From assembly GCA_013140575.1 (NCBI GenBank), contig JABFSN010000058.1:1-64000 (forward strand): 64,000 nucleotides of DNA. The letters run 5' to 3'. The notes beneath the pieces are model-generated. The model did not search any database. It had not been told where the DNA came from and worked only from the letters and a program-made list of their open reading frames with translations. Positions within the stretch are counted from its first letter, which is position 1. Every line of letters starts with the position of its first letter. Below, piece by piece: positions 63,895-64,000 of the stretch. This DNA comes from Phycisphaerales bacterium (GTDB lineage Bacteria > Planctomycetota > Phycisphaerae > UBA1845). A program made the position numbers and the translations under genes.

Positions 63895-64000
63895 CGGTCG
63901 GTGTCAATTGTTGTCGGCGACGAAGGCTGTTTGCCACAGCCACCACCTGACACGTCGCGTCGCCGGCGCATGGAACACAGCCCAGCGGGGCTGTTCGAAA

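Overview
The window is GC-rich, dense, bacterial chromosomal DNA. It most resembles the Planctomycetota, possibly a Phycisphaerae-like lineage. The reasons are a b6f-style cytochrome b / Rieske cluster with a giant fused multiheme cytochrome, a duplicated UvrA, an IPTL/PEP-CTERM-like surface protein, and abundant palindromic intergenic repeats. The placement is inference from family resemblance; no rRNA or tRNA gene was recognised.

Layout. 1-1361: 3' end of a membrane protein and a biotin ligase. 1428-10950 (minus): a respiratory operon, read right to left as HEAT-repeat membrane protein, ferredoxin-Rieske fusion, b6-like cytochrome b, subunit-IV-like cytochrome b, octaheme cytochrome c, cupredoxin, terminator. 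11326-18366: RluA-family pseudouridine synthase, Fis-like regulator, orphan HicB, ThiO, GAPDH, carbamate kinase and a CitMHS-like antiporter. 18656-27342 (minus): a doubled UvrA (four ATPase halves) split over two genes by a small nucleotidyltransferase pair, followed by an overlapping carbohydrate-binding-like gene. 27406-43391: housekeeping and accessory genes (lipoprotein, HIT hydrolase, dGTPase, DEAD-box helicase, CPBP protease, ABC ATPase, urocanate hydratase, a receiver lacking its phospho-acceptor Asp, a two-component system, an ATP-grasp/HAD pair, CinA).

43598-59871 (plus): complex I genes in the order I-A-B-C-D-H-J-K-L-M-N, with no E, F or G. The genes are separated by small accessory modules: PIN toxin/antitoxin (A|B), HicBA plus twin 81-aa proteins (B|C), HEPN plus BolA-like protein (C|D), a second HEPN plus small partner (J|K), and a BamE-like protein (K|L). 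A palindromic dispersed repeat lies upstream of nuoA, and a second copy is read in frame inside nuoL. The two HEPN/BolA-like pairs are the best candidates for a previously undescribed toxin-antitoxin-like system. 59879-64000: two ferritin-like proteins, a nested inverted-repeat element, a eukaryote-like C2H2 zinc-finger protein, an NTF2-like protein, Dus, and a promoter facing out of the window.

Functionally, complex I would feed electrons into quinone, and the cytochrome b/Rieske/octaheme complex with the cupredoxin would pass them to periplasmic acceptors. The other genes are mostly housekeeping. Intergenic stretches over 300 bases are 10951-11325 (nothing recognised) and 60320-60953 (repeat element).
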